This document shows, in pieces, positions 63,851 to 64,000 of a stretch of 64,000 nucleotides of DNA; the stretch's first letter is position 1, and each line of letters begins with the position of its first letter. The notes below the pieces were generated by a model that saw nothing but the letters and a program-made list of their open reading frames with translations, was not told where the DNA came from and ran no database searches. Position numbers and translations under genes: made by a program. The stretch comes from Gemmatimonadota bacterium (GTDB taxonomy: Bacteria > Gemmatimonadota > Gemmatimonadetes > Longimicrobiales > Gaopeijiaceae), in the NCBI GenBank assembly GCA_029262115.1, contig JAJCZZ010000016.1, forward strand, positions 93,260 through 157,259, in the 5' to 3' direction.

Positions 63851-64000
63851 ATGGCCACCAAGATCTCCTACAGCTACGCTCGACAGCACCTCGCCTCGGT
63901 CCTCGACCAAGCCGAGGACCGACAAGAGCCTGTCTTTATCTCGCGGCGTGACCATGAAGACATGGTCCTCATGCCTGCAGCTGAGTTTCGTGCCGTCGAG
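63851..64000 (+). CDS. Phd/YefM-family antitoxin, 3' truncated by window end
   Basis: The first 50 residues read TKISYSYARQHLASVLDQAE then DRQEPVFISRRDHEDMVLMP and AAEFRAVE, the N-terminal DNA-binding half of Phd/YefM antitoxins with the YARQHLASVLD helix and RRxHEDMVLMP strand. The gene runs off the window, so the toxin (YoeB, Doc or similar) should lie just beyond base 64000. It follows the ABC-M1 fusion by 87 bases, on the same strand. Confidence 0.9.
   Translation, partial: MATKISYSYARQHLASVLDQAEDRQEPVFISRRDHEDMVLMPAAEFRAVE

Overview
The window is high-GC (well above 60 percent by eye), densely coded bacterial DNA. No rRNA, tRNA or CRISPR array was found. Several features together suggest a Gemmatimonadota-type genome, with Acidobacteriota or a related soil or marine Gram-negative as the alternative: a PadR regulator next to a large ADOP-type FtsX permease, an ABC permease fused to an M1 peptidase, several outer-membrane beta-barrel proteins, a DUF6265 protein, frequent GTG/TTG starts and ATGA overlaps. 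This placement is inferred from gene types, not from a search.

Layout. 0-4.1 kb: a YtrA-like GntR / ABC exporter operon ending in two related secreted proteins of unknown function. 4.5-8.4 kb: a hybrid histidine kinase, a small lipoprotein, an ECF sigma/anti-sigma pair and a YgaP-like membrane protein. 8.5-12.5 kb: PEP carboxykinase and malic enzyme, the gluconeogenic/anaplerotic node. 12.6-18.3 kb: an outer-membrane protein, then a tightly overlapping methyltransferase / FAD oxidoreductase / SRPBCC / ketosynthase set that looks like a small ACP-less biosynthetic operon. 18.4-30.5 kb: a primary-type sigma factor with a very clear terminator, a second outer-membrane protein, SSB, an AraC regulator, DNA polymerase I, a DinB protein, a lytic transglycosylase and an ExbB-type channel. 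30.6-36.1 kb: a peptide-type ABC importer (binding protein and two permeases, no ATPases) in an apparent operon with a lipoate-ligase-family protein and a metallo-hydrolase. 36.2-48.2 kb: PadR/ADOP, glycine cleavage P and H proteins, acyl-CoA dehydrogenase, TatA, a TrmJ-like RNA methylase, a GAF-GAF-GGDEF protein, an inositol-phosphatase-family enzyme and a PAP2 phosphatase.

From about 48.3 kb to the end the region becomes accessory and partly decayed. It holds a frameshifted ADOP permease tail, a mobile mystery protein A gene with a broken protein B (Fic) partner, a DUF6932-like gene with an internal stop, and truncated IS110 and IS630 transposases abutting each other. Next come a phosphopantetheinyl transferase beside the tandem-thioesterase relic of an NRPS/PKS, and a DUF4160/DUF2442 pair lying between two copies of a ~140 bp duplication. 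The window ends with a complete ABC ATPase plus permease-M1 peptidase fusion and the start of a Phd/YefM antitoxin gene with a TGTACA-type operator.

No single feature is clearly a new defence system. The best leads are the secreted paralog pair on the first ABC operon, the 14.5-18.3 kb mini-cluster, the degraded mobile mystery/DUF6932/IS island, and the duplication-bounded DUF4160/DUF2442 cassette.
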